Source of the DNA: Paludibaculum fermentans
GTDB lineage: Bacteria > Acidobacteriota > Terriglobia > Bryobacterales > Bryobacteraceae
NCBI RefSeq assembly: GCF_015277775.1
Contig: NZ_CP063849.1
Coordinates: 5,099,501 to 5,163,500, forward strand
Length of the DNA: 64,000 bases
Direction of reading: 5' to 3'
In this document: in pieces, positions 18,769-29,115 of the stretch
Position numbering within the stretch: position 1 is the first letter of the stretch
How the letters are laid out: each line of letters opens with the position of its first letter
The notes under the pieces: model-generated
What the model saw: only the letters and a program-made list of their open reading frames with translations
Database searches by the model: none
Told to the model about the DNA's origin: nothing
Translations under genes and position numbers: made by a program

Positions 18769-18797
18769 ATCCTATATACCCCCACCCCCTATGTCAA
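18769..18797 (-). promoter_or_regulatory. Promoter of copZ-copA-csoR
   Basis: Minus strand: perfect TTGACA (18797-18792), exactly 17 bp, then TAGGAT (18774-18769). Predicted start near 18762, about 15 nt before the copZ ATG. Confidence 0.75.
18776..18792 (-). promoter_or_regulatory. Candidate CsoR operator (G-tract flanked by ATA/TAT)
   Basis: On the minus strand ATAGGGGGTGGGGGTAT fills the promoter spacer from the -35 edge. CsoR/RcnR proteins bind GC-tracts flanked by short A/T inverted repeats. Here the tract lies exactly between -35 and -10, where a bound tetramer would exclude polymerase, and the csoR gene is in the controlled operon. A second GGGTATA lies near 18760-18754. Confidence 0.65.
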
Positions 18798-18827
18798 GCC
18801 CCAAACTGGTCCTCTGAACGCACGAAT

Positions 18828-18856
18828 GGCGGTGAAGCCGGGTGGGCTCCACCGCC
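18828..18856 (-). terminator. Hairpin downstream of TonB receptor (probable terminator)
   Basis: Arms GGCGGTGGAGCC (18856-18845) and GGCTTCACCGCC (18839-18828) on the minus strand pair over 12 positions with one G-U, around a 5-nt loop, 25 bp after the receptor stop codon. No T-run follows, so termination may be factor-assisted. Confidence 0.5.
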
Positions 18857-18881
18857 GTTCGATGTTCGAACTCGGATTCGA

Positions 18882-21800
18882 TTAGAAGCCGAGGCGCAGG
18901 CCGAAGCGGATCTGGCGTTCGCCAGAGGAGCTCAGGATGCGCATGAAGTTGCCGCTGGTCACGTTGCCGCTGGACACGCCACCGAAGTGGGAGGTGTTCG
19001 GCAGGTTGTAGAACTCAGCGCGGAACGCGGTGGTGATGCGCTCGGTGATCTGGAAGGTCCGGTTGACCATCAGATCGGTGTTCCACATGCCAGGAGCGCG
19101 CAGGATGTTGCGGCCCGACGTACCGAAGCGGTATACGCCGCCGGTGGTGGTAGTCGTGACGTTGGCGAAGGCCGACGTGTTGTAGTAGGTTGAGCCCGCG
19201 CCGATCGCACCAATGCGAGTAACGGAGCCAACCTGATCGGCCGTCGCGGTATTGCTGGCGGCATTCAGAGCGCCGCTGGAACCGGAGACGGTGAACGGAG
19301 TGCCCGTGTAGTTGGACATGATGCCGTTAACCGACCAGCCACCGAGGATCTTCGAGCCGATACCATTCGTGACAAACTGCTTGCCCTTGCCCATCGGCAG
19401 TTCGTAGACCCAGCCCATCTGGAGGACATGGGTGCGATCGTAGCCGGCGGCCGCGCGGTTGCGACGGAACACCGGTCCCCAGTTGAAGCCCACGCTCGCC
19501 CAGCCATCTTCGTCGGTCATGTTGATGGCCTTGGACCAGGTGTAGGCGCCCTGCAGCATCAGACCCTTGCTGAGAGACTTGCGGACGCTGGTCTGCAGCG
19601 AGTGGTAGTTGGAGCTGAGGTAGCCATCCCACATGTTGGTCGCGAGGTTGCGGCCGAACTTGGCGTAGTAGGGACGCCGCAGGGAGGCACCGGCGGAATC
19701 GCCCGGCGAACCCGCATTGATGTCACGGTCGGCCAGCAGGTGCACCGAAGAGGTGCCGACATAGGCGATCGTGGACAGGACATCCATCGGCAGCTTGCGC
19801 TCAATCGTGAAGTTCCACGACTGCGTGTAGCCGCGGTGGATCTGGCCCAGATAGGGGCTGCGCATGTCAGCATTGATCGGCAGCGGCAGGACACCGGAGG
19901 TCAGGTCCGGCAGCGGAGTGGCGGGAATGCCCTTCTCCAGCGTGCCGGCGACTTCGCTACCCTGTGCGGTCGCAGCAATGTTGATGGTCAGAGGATAGAA
20001 ACCACGCAAGGGGCGGGAGAACGGCAGCGGATCGAAGTTGATGCCGTAGCCGGTGCGGATCACCGTCTTGTCGTCGAGACGATAGGCGATGCCCAGGGTC
20101 GGGGAGATCAGCTTGTGGCTGACGGTCACACCGACGCCGGTGGGGTTGTTGCCGCGGCCGCCCATATACACGAGGTTGGTTTCGGGATCCAGCCGCTCGA
20201 TGCCCTTGCCGGTGGCGCGGGTCATCAGCGGGTACAGTTCATAACGCAGACCGAGGGTCATGGTCAGCTTGCGGCTGATCTGCCAGCGGTCCTGCGCGTA
20301 CCAGCTGAACTGGAATTCGCGCGGCGTCATGGTGATGTACTGGAAGCTCTTCTGGACGCTATTCGACTGGCCGAGCAGGAAGGAGCTATAGCCATTGAAG
20401 TTATCCGTCGAGCCACCAGCCAGCGAGGTCGGCCCGCCGGTGAAATCGAACGAACCGCGAGGACCGGCACCGAGTTCCGGCTGCCAGTGGGTCATGCGGT
20501 AGTTCACGCCGTTGAACCCAAAGCGGAAGTTGTGCTTGCCCTTGGTCCAGGTCAGGTTCGCGCTGAGAGTGTAGTTCTCCTCAACACGGGTCAGAGGCAT
20601 CCAGCCGGGAACACCAAAGCCGTCATATCCGTTGATGCTGATGTTCGGGAAGCCCTGCTGGCGAGGATCAGATCCGCCGATGCCGGGGATGCCCAGCGTC
20701 GTGGAGAAGTCCTTGCCGTAGTCCACACCACGCACGGTCTGGTCCTGGCGCTGATAACCGATCACGCCGTCGAACAGCAGGTTGGTGGTGATGACACGGT
20801 TAGTGCCGATGGACATGTTCTGCACGCGGGTGTCGCCGGTGCCGGGGTCAGCGCCGGGAGCCGGGCCAACGCCGTCGCCAAACAGGTTCTTGCCGACCAC
20901 CAGGGCCTTCATGATGCCGTAGTGACCGAAGATCTGCTGCTTGTCGCTCATGTTGTAGTTGATCTTGATGTCGTTGTAGTCGCGGTTGAAGGCGGGAACG
21001 GCTGCCGCGAAGTAGTTCGACTGGTAGCCCGACAGGTTGGTGTTGGGAGCCGGATAGTAGTTCTGAATCTTCAGAGCGGCGGGGCTCATGCGAGAAGTCG
21101 GAATCTTGTTGCCGGCAAAGGCGGTGCGGCCCGTGCCGTCCGGGGATCCGGTCAGCGGGTCGTAGATGACGGTGCTGATGGCGCTGAAGTCGCCGTTCTT
21201 CATGGCTGCAGTCGGCACGGAGTAGGTGCCCTGGTTGCCGTCACGCTGGCGGGTGCCGTCAAAGCTGTAGAAGTAGAAAAGCTTGTTCTTCTTGATCGGG
21301 CCGCCGATGGTGCCGCCGTAGTTGTTGTAAATACGGAGGGGCTTCTTGAGAGCGGAGGCAGCAGCGGGCGTCGTGGCCGTCGCCTTGGTGAAGTAGTTGA
21401 AGGCCTTCAGATTCTGGTTGTCGTGGTATTCGAACAAGCTGCCGTGAATCTGGTTCGTGCCCGACTTGGTCAGCACGGTGACGGCGGCGCCGCCGGCCAT
21501 GCCCTGATCGGAGTCGCCAGCAGCAGTGGTGACGTTAACGGTGTCGACCATTTCGGCCGGCATGACATAGCCAGCATGGTGCGGCAGCCAGAGGTTCACG
21601 CTGGCCGCGCCGTCAATACGGGTGACGTTGTTGTTCTTGTTCGTACCGTTGATGTTGGTCGCCAGCGAACGGCCGGGCGAATCGGTGATCGAATTCTGGA
21701 AGCCTGCGGGCGTCGCGCCCGGGACCAGATTGATCAAGCTCTGATAGTTGCGGAAACCAGGCAGCGGGAGATTGGCCACCTGCTTCGAGTTCAACTCGGT

Positions 21801-22214
21801 ATGCGTATCGGCCTTGTCGGTCTGCAGCGCAGTGGCCGACGCTTCGACGGTGATCTGCTCAGCAATTGCGCCAACTTCCATGCGGATGTCGGTACGGCTG
21901 ATACCCGCGGCCGAGACGCGGATGTCAGTCCGGTTCTGGGTCCGGAAACCGTTAGCGGAAACCTTCAAATCGTAGTCGCCGGGCAGGACGTTGGAGACGG
22001 TGAAACGGCCACCCTCATCTGCCTTGGCTTCGTAGACTTGACCGGTACCTTTGTTGGTCAGGGTGATTGCGGCTTGAACGATCGCGGCGCCCGAAGGATC
22101 CTCGACCTGACCGACAACCGACCCGTAAAGGGATTGGGCCCATGACGGCATGGACCAGCTGACGATCATGGCGAAAGCCAGGAGCGTCAACATAAATTTC
22201 GAAGAGTTTTTCAT
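18882..22214 (-). CDS. Oar-like TonB-dependent outer-membrane receptor
   Basis: 1110 residues. A signal peptide (about 1-27, ending PSWAQ) precedes a carboxypeptidase-regulatory-like domain (about 30-115, VGQVEDPSGAAIVQAAI). The plug (about 125-250) contains NNVTRIDGAASVNLWLP and GGAAVTVLTKSGTNQIHG, and the barrel ends ...RQIRFGLRLGF with a terminal Phe. The N-terminal part differs from the 8398 receptor, so this is a paralogue rather than a recent duplicate. It has its own promoter about 155 bp upstream. Likely cargo is a large extracellular polymer; unknown. Confidence 0.9.
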   Translation of the reverse strand: MKNSSKFMLTLLAFAMIVSWSMPSWAQSLYGSVVGQVEDPSGAAIVQAAITLTNKGTGQVYEAKADEGGRFTVSNVLPGDYDLKVSANGFRTQNRTDIRVSAAGISRTDIRMEVGAIAEQITVEASATALQTDKADTHTELNSKQVANLPLPGFRNYQSLINLVPGATPAGFQNSITDSPGRSLATNINGTNKNNNVTRIDGAASVNLWLPHHAGYVMPAEMVDTVNVTTAAGDSDQGMAGGAAVTVLTKSGTNQIHGSLFEYHDNQNLKAFNYFTKATATTPAAASALKKPLRIYNNYGGTIGGPIKKNKLFYFYSFDGTRQRDGNQGTYSVPTAAMKNGDFSAISTVIYDPLTGSPDGTGRTAFAGNKIPTSRMSPAALKIQNYYPAPNTNLSGYQSNYFAAAVPAFNRDYNDIKINYNMSDKQQIFGHYGIMKALVVGKNLFGDGVGPAPGADPGTGDTRVQNMSIGTNRVITTNLLFDGVIGYQRQDQTVRGVDYGKDFSTTLGIPGIGGSDPRQQGFPNISINGYDGFGVPGWMPLTRVEENYTLSANLTWTKGKHNFRFGFNGVNYRMTHWQPELGAGPRGSFDFTGGPTSLAGGSTDNFNGYSSFLLGQSNSVQKSFQYITMTPREFQFSWYAQDRWQISRKLTMTLGLRYELYPLMTRATGKGIERLDPETNLVYMGGRGNNPTGVGVTVSHKLISPTLGIAYRLDDKTVIRTGYGINFDPLPFSRPLRGFYPLTINIAATAQGSEVAGTLEKGIPATPLPDLTSGVLPLPINADMRSPYLGQIHRGYTQSWNFTIERKLPMDVLSTIAYVGTSSVHLLADRDINAGSPGDSAGASLRRPYYAKFGRNLATNMWDGYLSSNYHSLQTSVRKSLSKGLMLQGAYTWSKAINMTDEDGWASVGFNWGPVFRRNRAAAGYDRTHVLQMGWVYELPMGKGKQFVTNGIGSKILGGWSVNGIMSNYTGTPFTVSGSSGALNAASNTATADQVGSVTRIGAIGAGSTYYNTSAFANVTTTTTGGVYRFGTSGRNILRAPGMWNTDLMVNRTFQITERITTAFRAEFYNLPNTSHFGGVSSGNVTSGNFMRILSSSGERQIRFGLRLGF

Positions 22215-22370
22215 TCGTTACCCCCTGCTTGCCTGAACTAACTCGCCCAAGCCGGTCCCGGCAGGTCTGCAACTCGGGTAAAAGTCGCTACTGCCATGGC
22301 CGACGCGTCGTAACTCTATGTAATTGGGCCGATAGTCCAAGACCCCACTTGGTTGAAACGGAGTAGGTTT

Positions 22371-22400
22371 AATCTAAAGCCATTAGGGGGTCCATGTCAA
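22371..22400 (-). promoter_or_regulatory. Promoter of TonB receptor gene (18882-22214)
   Basis: Minus strand TTGACA (22400-22395), 17 bp, then TTAGAT (or TAGATT at 18 bp). The leader of about 150 nt carries a 5-bp hairpin CCAAG-TGGGGT-CTTGG at 22352-22337, close to the predicted start. The rest of the 276-bp gap (22215-22490) shows nothing further that I can name. Confidence 0.55.
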
Positions 22401-22490
22401 GGGGCGCGGGCCGAGGGCCTGGACAGAGAGACCCGGCGCAACCGCTTGCAAACAGGCGAGAAAACTACAGATGTAACCGTTTATTCACCG

Positions 22491-23972
22491 TCACGGTTGA
22501 GGCGGCGCAATCTCAATCTCCGCTACGGCGGTAGACTTTCGAATCTCCTGGTAGGCTTTGCGTACCGCTGCTGCCTCGCCGGCCTGTCCGGCGTCCTGAT
22601 AAGCCCTGCTTAGCTGGAAATGCAGGCTCCCGTCCGTGTCGGCAGGAAGTGCCGCCTTCAGATGCGGTATCGCTTCGTTCCCGCGACCTAACTGTAGGAA
22701 GACACGGCCCAGAACCGCATGCGCCGCCGGGTAGTCGCGCCTCAGTTGCACTGCTTTTTCCAGCGCCGGAAGCGCCTGTTCCAGGTGCTGCTGATTCACC
22801 AGCGAGTCACCCAGGATGAACTGCAGTTCCGGCACTTCGGGATCCCTCGCCAGCATGTCACGAGCATTACGTTCCGCGGCGGCGTAGTCGCGATTCACGT
22901 AAAGCGACGAGGTTACTTCCATCTCCAGGCGCGGGTCGCCGGGCGATAGGGCGAGCGCGGCCCGCCATTCGTTCAGTGAGTCGGAATTCCGGCCCTGGTT
23001 CCGGTACAGTTCAGCCAGCACCTGGTGCGACTCCACCGACGGTGGCAGCTTCTCCAGTTCGGAGAGGGACAACCGCGCCAGCTCGTTGGCCGCCTTCGAC
23101 TGCCAGTAAAGCGACTCCAGCGTCTTGCCCGCCGAGGCCAGCGCCAGGGCCTTCTCAAACCGCCCCCTGGCGAACTCGCACGCGCTGGAAGGCACCGTAC
23201 ACGCTTGAGGCGGCAGGGCTTTCTCCTTCGCCAACTCTAACTGTGCCCAGTCAGGGTGATTCGTCCGCCGGTAGACTTCGGCCAATCCTGCATGGGCGCC
23301 TCGAAGCTGGGGCTGCTTCTCGATCACGGCCTTGTAGAGGGCGTAAGCGGCGGTGTTGCGGTTCAGCTTCAGCCGGACCTCAGCCGCCAGCATCAGCCAC
23401 CAGGGCGAATCCAGCCCTTTCTTTTCAAGCTCATCGAAGGCCTGCTGGGAGACCGCTTCATACGCCTTGCCCAGGGCGTACCAGGGTTTCGGGTTCTGTG
23501 GAGTGGCGGCGGCCAGCTTGCGAAGGTGGGGAATGGCGGCCCCAAAGCGGTCGAGCATGATCAGGGCGTCCGCCAGCATGGCCCGGCCTTCCAGATCCTC
23601 CGGCGCCTGGGCCATGGCCTTCTCCAGCGGTCCGACAGCCTTGTCCGGATGGCCCAGCCGCATCTGGGAAGCACCCAGTAACATCAACGCCGGCAAGGTG
23701 TTAGGTTGCTGCTTCAGCACGAGTTCAAACTGCGGAACGGCCTTCTCGTCATTGCCCGACAAGTGTAGTGCCATGGCCAGGTTGAGGCGAAGACCGGGGT
23801 TGCCGGGCATCGCCTTCACCAGTTCTTCGTAGTACGGCACCGCGGCGCCATACCGGCCCGCGGCCATGTGGTCCCTGGCGCGGCGGGAGAGCTCGGCCGG
23901 ATCCGGCGGCTGGGCGAAGACGGAACCTGCCAGTACGACGGTGCAGCACAGAATGGCGGTCCTCAATGTCAT
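22491..23972 (-). CDS. Exported TPR-repeat protein
   Basis: 493 residues with a signal peptide (about 1-21, LRTAILCCTVVLAGSVFAQ) and at least ten tetratricopeptide repeats, for example in AAVPYYEELVKAMPGNPGLRL, AVGPLEKAMAQAPEDLEGRA and the C-terminal ALPALEKAVQLRRDYPAAHA. Two Cys in a CTVPSSACEF loop may form a disulfide. It is divergent from the CRTAC1-type gene at 24037; TPR and CRTAC1/ASPIC proteins are frequent neighbours in Acidobacteria and may act in one surface complex. The ATG at 23972 is chosen for the signal peptide, though its GGAAG lies very close; the frame is open to 24038 and in-frame GTG codons are possible starts. Confidence 0.82.
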   Translation of the reverse strand: MTLRTAILCCTVVLAGSVFAQPPDPAELSRRARDHMAAGRYGAAVPYYEELVKAMPGNPGLRLNLAMALHLSGNDEKAVPQFELVLKQQPNTLPALMLLGASQMRLGHPDKAVGPLEKAMAQAPEDLEGRAMLADALIMLDRFGAAIPHLRKLAAATPQNPKPWYALGKAYEAVSQQAFDELEKKGLDSPWWLMLAAEVRLKLNRNTAAYALYKAVIEKQPQLRGAHAGLAEVYRRTNHPDWAQLELAKEKALPPQACTVPSSACEFARGRFEKALALASAGKTLESLYWQSKAANELARLSLSELEKLPPSVESHQVLAELYRNQGRNSDSLNEWRAALALSPGDPRLEMEVTSSLYVNRDYAAAERNARDMLARDPEVPELQFILGDSLVNQQHLEQALPALEKAVQLRRDYPAAHAVLGRVFLQLGRGNEAIPHLKAALPADTDGSLHFQLSRAYQDAGQAGEAAAVRKAYQEIRKSTAVAEIEIAPPQP

Positions 23973-24036
23973 CACTTCCACAGTCGCTTTCCCTCGCGGA
24001 CAACACCAGGCAGTGATCGTGCGCGATAGTATAATC

Positions 24037-25662
24037 ATGCTACGTTCCGCTTGGGTGCTGCCGGCCTTTCTGTCGCTGGCGGCGGCTCAGGCCCCGCCCG
24101 TCCAATTCCGCAATGCGGCTGAATCCGCGGGGCTCAAGTTCGTCCTGGAGAACGCGGCTTCGCCCGAGAAGCGGATGATCGAAACCATGGCCGGCGGACT
24201 GGCCGCTTTCGACTACAACAACGACGGGCGCACGGACATCTTCTTCACCAACGGCGCGGCATACCCTTCCAACCGCAAAGCCGACCCCAAATACTTCAAC
24301 CGGATGTTCCGGAACGACGGCAACTTGAAATTTACGGATGTAACCGCGGAAACAGGTCTCGCGGGCGAAGGTTATGGGATGGGCGCCTCGGCCGCCGACT
24401 ACGACAACGACGGCTTCGTCGATCTGTTCGTCGCCAACGTGGGCAACAGCCGGCTGTACCGCAACCTCGGCAACGGCAAGTTCAAGGACGTCACCCAGGA
24501 GTCGGGCATTGTCGACAACGAGTGGGCCGTGGCCGCCGCCTGGTTCGACTACGACAACGACGGGAAGTTGGATCTGTGGGTCACCCACTACGCCAAATGG
24601 CCCCCGGCCACCGACAGGTTCTGTGGCGATTCCCAGAAGAACATCCGTGTCTACTGTCATCCGAAGTACTTTCAGGGACTGCCCAACCGGTTGTTCCACA
24701 ACCTGGGCAACGGCAAGTTCGAGGACGTGACGAAAAGCGCCGGGCTGCTGGTGTCCCCTGGGCGCGGCATGGGTGTAGCCGTGGGTGACTATGACGCCGA
24801 CGGGCGCATGGATGTCTTCGTGACCAACGACAACGAACCCAATTCGCTGTTCCACAACCTGGGCAACGGCAAATTCGAAGAGGTCGCGCTGATCGCCGGG
24901 GTCGCCATGATGGACAGCGGCAAGCCCGTGGCCAGCATGGGCGCCGACTTTCGCGACTACGACAACGACGGCTGGCCCGACATTGTCGTGGTGGATCTGT
25001 ACAACGAAACGTTCCCCCTGTTCCGCAACACCGGCAAGGGCGGCTTCCGCGATGCGACCTATGCCAGCGGCCTGGCCCGGCTGAGTTCTAAGTTCAGCGG
25101 CTGGGGTCCTGGCTTGGCGGACTTCAACCTGGACGGCTGGAAGGACCTGTTCGTCTCCAGCGCACACGTCAACGACATCGTGGAGCAGTTTGAACACACG
25201 GAATACAGGCAGCCCAACCGCATCCTTCTCAATGAGAAAGGCATCTTCCGCGATGTTTCCTCGACGGCCGGAAGCGATTTCCAGGTGGCCCGCGCACATC
25301 GCGGCCTGGCGTTCGCCGACTTCAACCAGGACGGACTGCTGGACGCCGTGGTCTCTTCGCTGAACGATCCGGCCGAACTCTGGATCAACTCCACCATCAC
25401 CGATGGCGAATGGCTGATCGTCCAACTGGAGGGCGTCAGATCGAATCGCGACGGCATCGGGGCACGCCTGCAGTGGGGCAACCAGTACAACGTCATGACC
25501 ACGGCCATGGGGTACTCATCCTCCGCGCACTTTGGCGTGCATTTCGGAGCGCCCAAAGGCCAGGCTCCGGCGGCGCTGGAGATCCTATGGCCGTCAGGCA
25601 AGCGTCAGGCTGTGGCCACTCCGAAAGCCGGGCAAGTGATCAAGGTTAAGGAAGAACAGTAA
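24037..25662 (+). CDS. CRTAC1-family protein (FG-GAP/VCBS repeats plus ASPIC/UnbV domain)
   Basis: 541 residues, signal peptide about 1-18. Successive VCBS/FG-GAP blades each carry a calcium-binding DYDNDG-type loop ([70 protein letters not shown]), building an integrin-like propeller. A C-terminal ASPIC/UnbV domain follows (about 470-535, [12 protein letters not shown] ... [14 protein letters not shown]). Expected at the cell surface, binding polymers or proteins in a Ca-dependent way. No Shine-Dalgarno is visible, so the exact start is uncertain. It is followed 41 bp later by a TonB-receptor-like gene, possibly co-transcribed. Confidence 0.88.
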   Translation: MLRSAWVLPAFLSLAAAQAPPVQFRNAAESAGLKFVLENAASPEKRMIETMAGGLAAFDYNNDGRTDIFFTNGAAYPSNRKADPKYFNRMFRNDGNLKFTDVTAETGLAGEGYGMGASAADYDNDGFVDLFVANVGNSRLYRNLGNGKFKDVTQESGIVDNEWAVAAAWFDYDNDGKLDLWVTHYAKWPPATDRFCGDSQKNIRVYCHPKYFQGLPNRLFHNLGNGKFEDVTKSAGLLVSPGRGMGVAVGDYDADGRMDVFVTNDNEPNSLFHNLGNGKFEEVALIAGVAMMDSGKPVASMGADFRDYDNDGWPDIVVVDLYNETFPLFRNTGKGGFRDATYASGLARLSSKFSGWGPGLADFNLDGWKDLFVSSAHVNDIVEQFEHTEYRQPNRILLNEKGIFRDVSSTAGSDFQVARAHRGLAFADFNQDGLLDAVVSSLNDPAELWINSTITDGEWLIVQLEGVRSNRDGIGARLQWGNQYNVMTTAMGYSSSAHFGVHFGAPKGQAPAALEILWPSGKRQAVATPKAGQVIKVKEEQ

Positions 25663-25703
25663 CCACTCAGGGGCCAACCGACCCTTATACTGAGAGTTCT
25701 CCC

Positions 25704-28379
25704 TTGTCACGAATCAGAACCAATCTCCCCAGCCTCCTGCTATCCTTACCCCTTCTGTTGCCGGCGCAACAGGCGGCGCCGAAGCCGGAGACACCGGAAG
25801 CGGCACAGGCCGCGACGCCCTCCAATGGGACCGCTCCGTCCGCAGCAGCCGCGCCCGCCTCCGCGCCATCACCGGCCGACGACACCAAGCGTGTCGAGCT
25901 CAACCTGCTGGGCAAAGTGAACAGCGCCGCCGGTGAGAGCCGCCGCAACGAGAACGTCCAGTTCAACCTCGTCGACAACAACGCCCTGAAGGAGCTGAAT
26001 CTGCGGCTCGGCGTGGTCGCCACCATCGTCCAGGACTTCCGGGTCGATCGCGGCTACTTCGGCTCGGAGTTCGGCAATGCGCCGACGGCTGTCCTGCACG
26101 TCGCGCCCGCACGCTGGAACGGCTTCCACGGCAGCCTCTACTACACGCATCAGAACTCCGTCTTCAGCGCCCGCTCGTTCTTCCAGGTGGGCGGAGTGAA
26201 GCCGGCCCGCGAAAACGACTACGGCTTCCGCTTTCAGGTGCGGCCCTGGCGCGGCGGGTTTCTGCAGTTCGACGGCAGCCAGGACCGCATGCGCGGCAAT
26301 GTGAACGGCAACGTGCTGGTGCCCAAGCCGGATGAACGCACTCCGCTGGCGACCGATCCGGCGGTGCGCGCCCTGGTGGCCCGCTTCCTCAGCGCCTACC
26401 CCACGGAACTGCCGAATCGCACCGACGTGAATGCCCGGGCGCTCAACACGAATTCGCCGCAGGTGATCAACAACAACAACGGCGGCATCCGGCTGGACCA
26501 GACCCTGAATACACGCGACCGCCTGGTGGCCCTTTACCAGTTCACTTCGCAGCATGTAGAGGCGTTTGAACTCGTGGCCGGCCAGAACCCCAATACGGAC
26601 ACGAAGTCGCACCGCTCGCGGCTCACCTGGAATCGCACGTGGAGCCCCACGATGGTGACGGAACTCTCCGCCGGCTTCGACCGCATCGGCTCGCTGCTGG
26701 TACCCGAGAAGAATGCCGTCGGCGTGATGGTCTCCATCTCCGGTCTTGAGACCCTGGGTCCGCAGGGCTCCATCCCCATCGATCGCGGGAACAACATGTT
26801 CCGCTACGCCGGCGCTCTCAGGCGTACCGACGGACAGCATCAGTGGTACGCGGGCTTCGGAATTCTGCGGCGCCAGTTCAATGGCGTCGAATCCGATGCG
26901 CACCGCGGGGTCTTCTCCTTCGCGAACGATTTCGGACGCGACGCCATTACGAACCTGCGGCTGGGCATTCCCACGCAGTACATCGTGTCGATCGGCGAAG
27001 TGAACCGCGGCTTCCGCAACTGGGATCTGCAGTTCTACGCCGGCGACAACTGGAAGGTCTCGAAGACGCTCTCGCTCAACTACGGCCTGCGGTACACGCC
27101 CGCCCCGGCTCCGCATGAAGTGTTCCATCGCAACCCGGTGCCCTACTCCTGCGACTGCAACAATTTCGCGCCGGAGTTCGGGTTTGCCTGGAAGGCTCCG
27201 GGCCGCCTGGGCATCGTGCGCAGTGCCTACGCGCTGCAGTACGGCGAGATCTATCCTGTGACGTTTCAGCAGACGCGATTCAGCCCTCCGGGCAGCGAGA
27301 AGATCGTGGTGCCCTCGCCTAATCTGCTCGACCCGTTGGGCGGAGTGACTTCCGTGGGTGGCCGGCCCGATGCGCTGGGCAACCTCTACCTGCTGGCGCC
27401 GGACCTGCGGACCCCTTACTCGCATCAGTACAACTTCTCGTGGGAGCCGGAGCTGAACAGCAACTGGAAGCTGCAGTTCGGCTATGTCGGCAGCCGTTCG
27501 CACAAGCTGCTGATCATGTGGTACCTGAACCGCGGGCAAGTTGTGCCGGGCATCCCGCAGACCTCATCGACGCTGAACCAGCGCCGAGCGGATCCAACGC
27601 ATGCCGAGATCCGCTACGTCACAAACGGTTCGCGCGGCTACTACGATGCCTTCCGCGCTTCGCTCTTTGCGCCGCGTTGGCACGGCCTTTCGATGGACAT
27701 GCAGTACTGGTTCAGCAAGGCGATGGACCTGGGCGCGGCCTATTCGAATACAGCGTACGACAACGACTCGCGCATCTCCCGCAGCCAGAACGAACACGAG
27801 ACCCACGCCGATATGCGCGGCCGGAGCTCGTTCGACCAGCCGCACGCTTTCCTGTGGCGCGGCTCCTACGCCTTGCCGGGCTGGAATCAGAAGCCCCTGC
27901 TGAAGAACACCCTCGCCGGCTGGAATCTCGCGGGCGTGGTGCTGATCAAGCAGGGCACGCCGTTCACGGTAATCACGGCCGACGGTCCGGGCTTCGGGAA
28001 TGTCGATGGCAACGGCAACGACCGGCCGAACCTGGTCGACCCCAGCATCCTGGGCCGCACGGTGGGCAACCCGGACGACTCGCGCGCGCTGCTGCCGAAA
28101 TCGGCTTTCTCGTTCATCAAGCCGACCGACCCCAGCGGCAACCTGGGCCGCAATACCTTCCGCAAGGGCGTCATTCACAACGTGAATGCCAGCCTCTGGC
28201 GTTCGTGGGTGGTGACCGGCGAAAAGCGCCTCACGCTGCGCGCGGAATCAGTGAATCTGTTCAATACGCCACAGTTCGCCGATCCCGGCTTGGACGTCAC
28301 GAATGCGAACTTCGCGCAGATCACCAACACGTTGAACGACGGCCGCACTTTCCGGTTCCAGTTGCAGTTCGGCTGGTAG
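25704..28379 (+). CDS. TonB-receptor-like outer-membrane barrel lacking the N-terminal regulatory domain
   Basis: 891 residues, start TTG at 25704. A signal peptide (about 1-23) is followed by an Ala/Pro-rich linker (about 24-60) instead of the carboxypeptidase-regulatory domain of its paralogues. A reduced plug-like region ([12 protein letters not shown]-type segment, about 110-160) leads to an Oar-like barrel ending ...[11 protein letters not shown] with terminal Trp. Barrel hallmarks shared with the other receptors include [14 protein letters not shown] and [26 protein letters not shown] box lies 12 bp before the TTG and there is no Shine-Dalgarno. Proximity to the CRTAC1 gene suggests joint function at the outer membrane. 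Confidence 0.8.
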   Translation: MSRIRTNLPSLLLSLPLLLPAQQAAPKPETPEAAQAATPSNGTAPSAAAAPASAPSPADDTKRVELNLLGKVNSAAGESRRNENVQFNLVDNNALKELNLRLGVVATIVQDFRVDRGYFGSEFGNAPTAVLHVAPARWNGFHGSLYYTHQNSVFSARSFFQVGGVKPARENDYGFRFQVRPWRGGFLQFDGSQDRMRGNVNGNVLVPKPDERTPLATDPAVRALVARFLSAYPTELPNRTDVNARALNTNSPQVINNNNGGIRLDQTLNTRDRLVALYQFTSQHVEAFELVAGQNPNTDTKSHRSRLTWNRTWSPTMVTELSAGFDRIGSLLVPEKNAVGVMVSISGLETLGPQGSIPIDRGNNMFRYAGALRRTDGQHQWYAGFGILRRQFNGVESDAHRGVFSFANDFGRDAITNLRLGIPTQYIVSIGEVNRGFRNWDLQFYAGDNWKVSKTLSLNYGLRYTPAPAPHEVFHRNPVPYSCDCNNFAPEFGFAWKAPGRLGIVRSAYALQYGEIYPVTFQQTRFSPPGSEKIVVPSPNLLDPLGGVTSVGGRPDALGNLYLLAPDLRTPYSHQYNFSWEPELNSNWKLQFGYVGSRSHKLLIMWYLNRGQVVPGIPQTSSTLNQRRADPTHAEIRYVTNGSRGYYDAFRASLFAPRWHGLSMDMQYWFSKAMDLGAAYSNTAYDNDSRISRSQNEHETHADMRGRSSFDQPHAFLWRGSYALPGWNQKPLLKNTLAGWNLAGVVLIKQGTPFTVITADGPGFGNVDGNGNDRPNLVDPSILGRTVGNPDDSRALLPKSAFSFIKPTDPSGNLGRNTFRKGVIHNVNASLWRSWVVTGEKRLTLRAESVNLFNTPQFADPGLDVTNANFAQITNTLNDGRTFRFQLQFGW

Positions 28380-28410
28380 CCGGGCGCATGATGGAAGCAG
28401 GGAGAGGGCC

Positions 28411-29115
28411 ATGCAGCGCGAAAGCCAATTGCTGAAGCAGTTCCACTGGTCGGCGGAGATCGCCAACTACGAAGCCAAACGCCGTACGGCGGAACGCATC
28501 GCCAAGGAAGTGAAGGACGGCCAGGTGATCGGCGCCGGCAGCGGCTCTACGAGCTTTGTCGCGCTCACGACGCTAGCGGAGCGGGCTCAGCGGGAAGGGT
28601 TCCGCTTCAGCGCGATCCCAACCTCGCATGAAGTCGCGATGGCGTGCGTGGCGCTGGGCATTCCGACCCTGCGCCCCATGGATGCCGTGCCCGACTGGTA
28701 TTTCGACGGCGCGGACGAAGCGGACCCGGCCGGCAATCTGATCAAGGGCCGAGGCGGCGCCATGTATCAGGAGAAGCTGATCCTGCGCAGCAGCCCGAAG
28801 ACGTTCATCCTGGTCGACCGCTCCAAGCTGGTGGAGCGCCTGGGCACCCGCTTCCCCGTCCCCGTGGAAGTGCACCCGATGTCTGTCCGCCTGGTGGAAG
28901 CGGAGCTCCTGAGCCTGGGCGCGACCGAGATCCGCATCCGGACCGGTTCGGGCAAGGACGGACCGGTGATCACCGAGAACGGCAACATGATCTTCGACGT
29001 GCGCTTCGCGTCCATTGGCGCGGGCCTGGAGAAGGACATCAAGTCGATCACCGGCGTGCTGGAATCGGGCCTCTTCTGGGGCTATGGTGTCGAGATCGTC
29101 ACACCCGACAGCTAG
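28411..29115 (+). CDS. rpiA: Ribose-5-phosphate isomerase A
   Basis: 234 residues. It interconverts ribose-5-phosphate and ribulose-5-phosphate in the non-oxidative pentose phosphate pathway. Family motifs: GSGSTS phosphate loop (about 43-48), DGADEAD (about 98-104, catalytic Asp pair) and KGRGGAMYQEK (about 111-121, with catalytic Glu and Lys). Length is typical. GGGAGAGGG lies just before the ATG. It lies 31 bp after the receptor gene and converges on bshA, the two sharing a CTAG so that each strand's stop is the same palindrome. Confidence 0.93.
   Translation: MQRESQLLKQFHWSAEIANYEAKRRTAERIAKEVKDGQVIGAGSGSTSFVALTTLAERAQREGFRFSAIPTSHEVAMACVALGIPTLRPMDAVPDWYFDGADEADPAGNLIKGRGGAMYQEKLILRSSPKTFILVDRSKLVERLGTRFPVPVEVHPMSVRLVEAELLSLGATEIRIRTGSGKDGPVITENGNMIFDVRFASIGAGLEKDIKSITGVLESGLFWGYGVEIVTPDS

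Noticed and set aside
19428-22145. A 905-codon open frame on the plus strand, antisense to a TonB receptor
   Set aside because: The translation is a low-complexity Val/Gly/Ala/Arg-rich string with no domain, as expected from the antisense of GC-rich coding DNA. The minus-strand receptor explains the region fully.
24030-24035. Perfect TATAAT just before the CRTAC1-type gene
   Set aside because: Transcription from it would start inside the gene, after the ATG at 24037. Either it is a chance match or the real start is further in; it is not called as a promoter.
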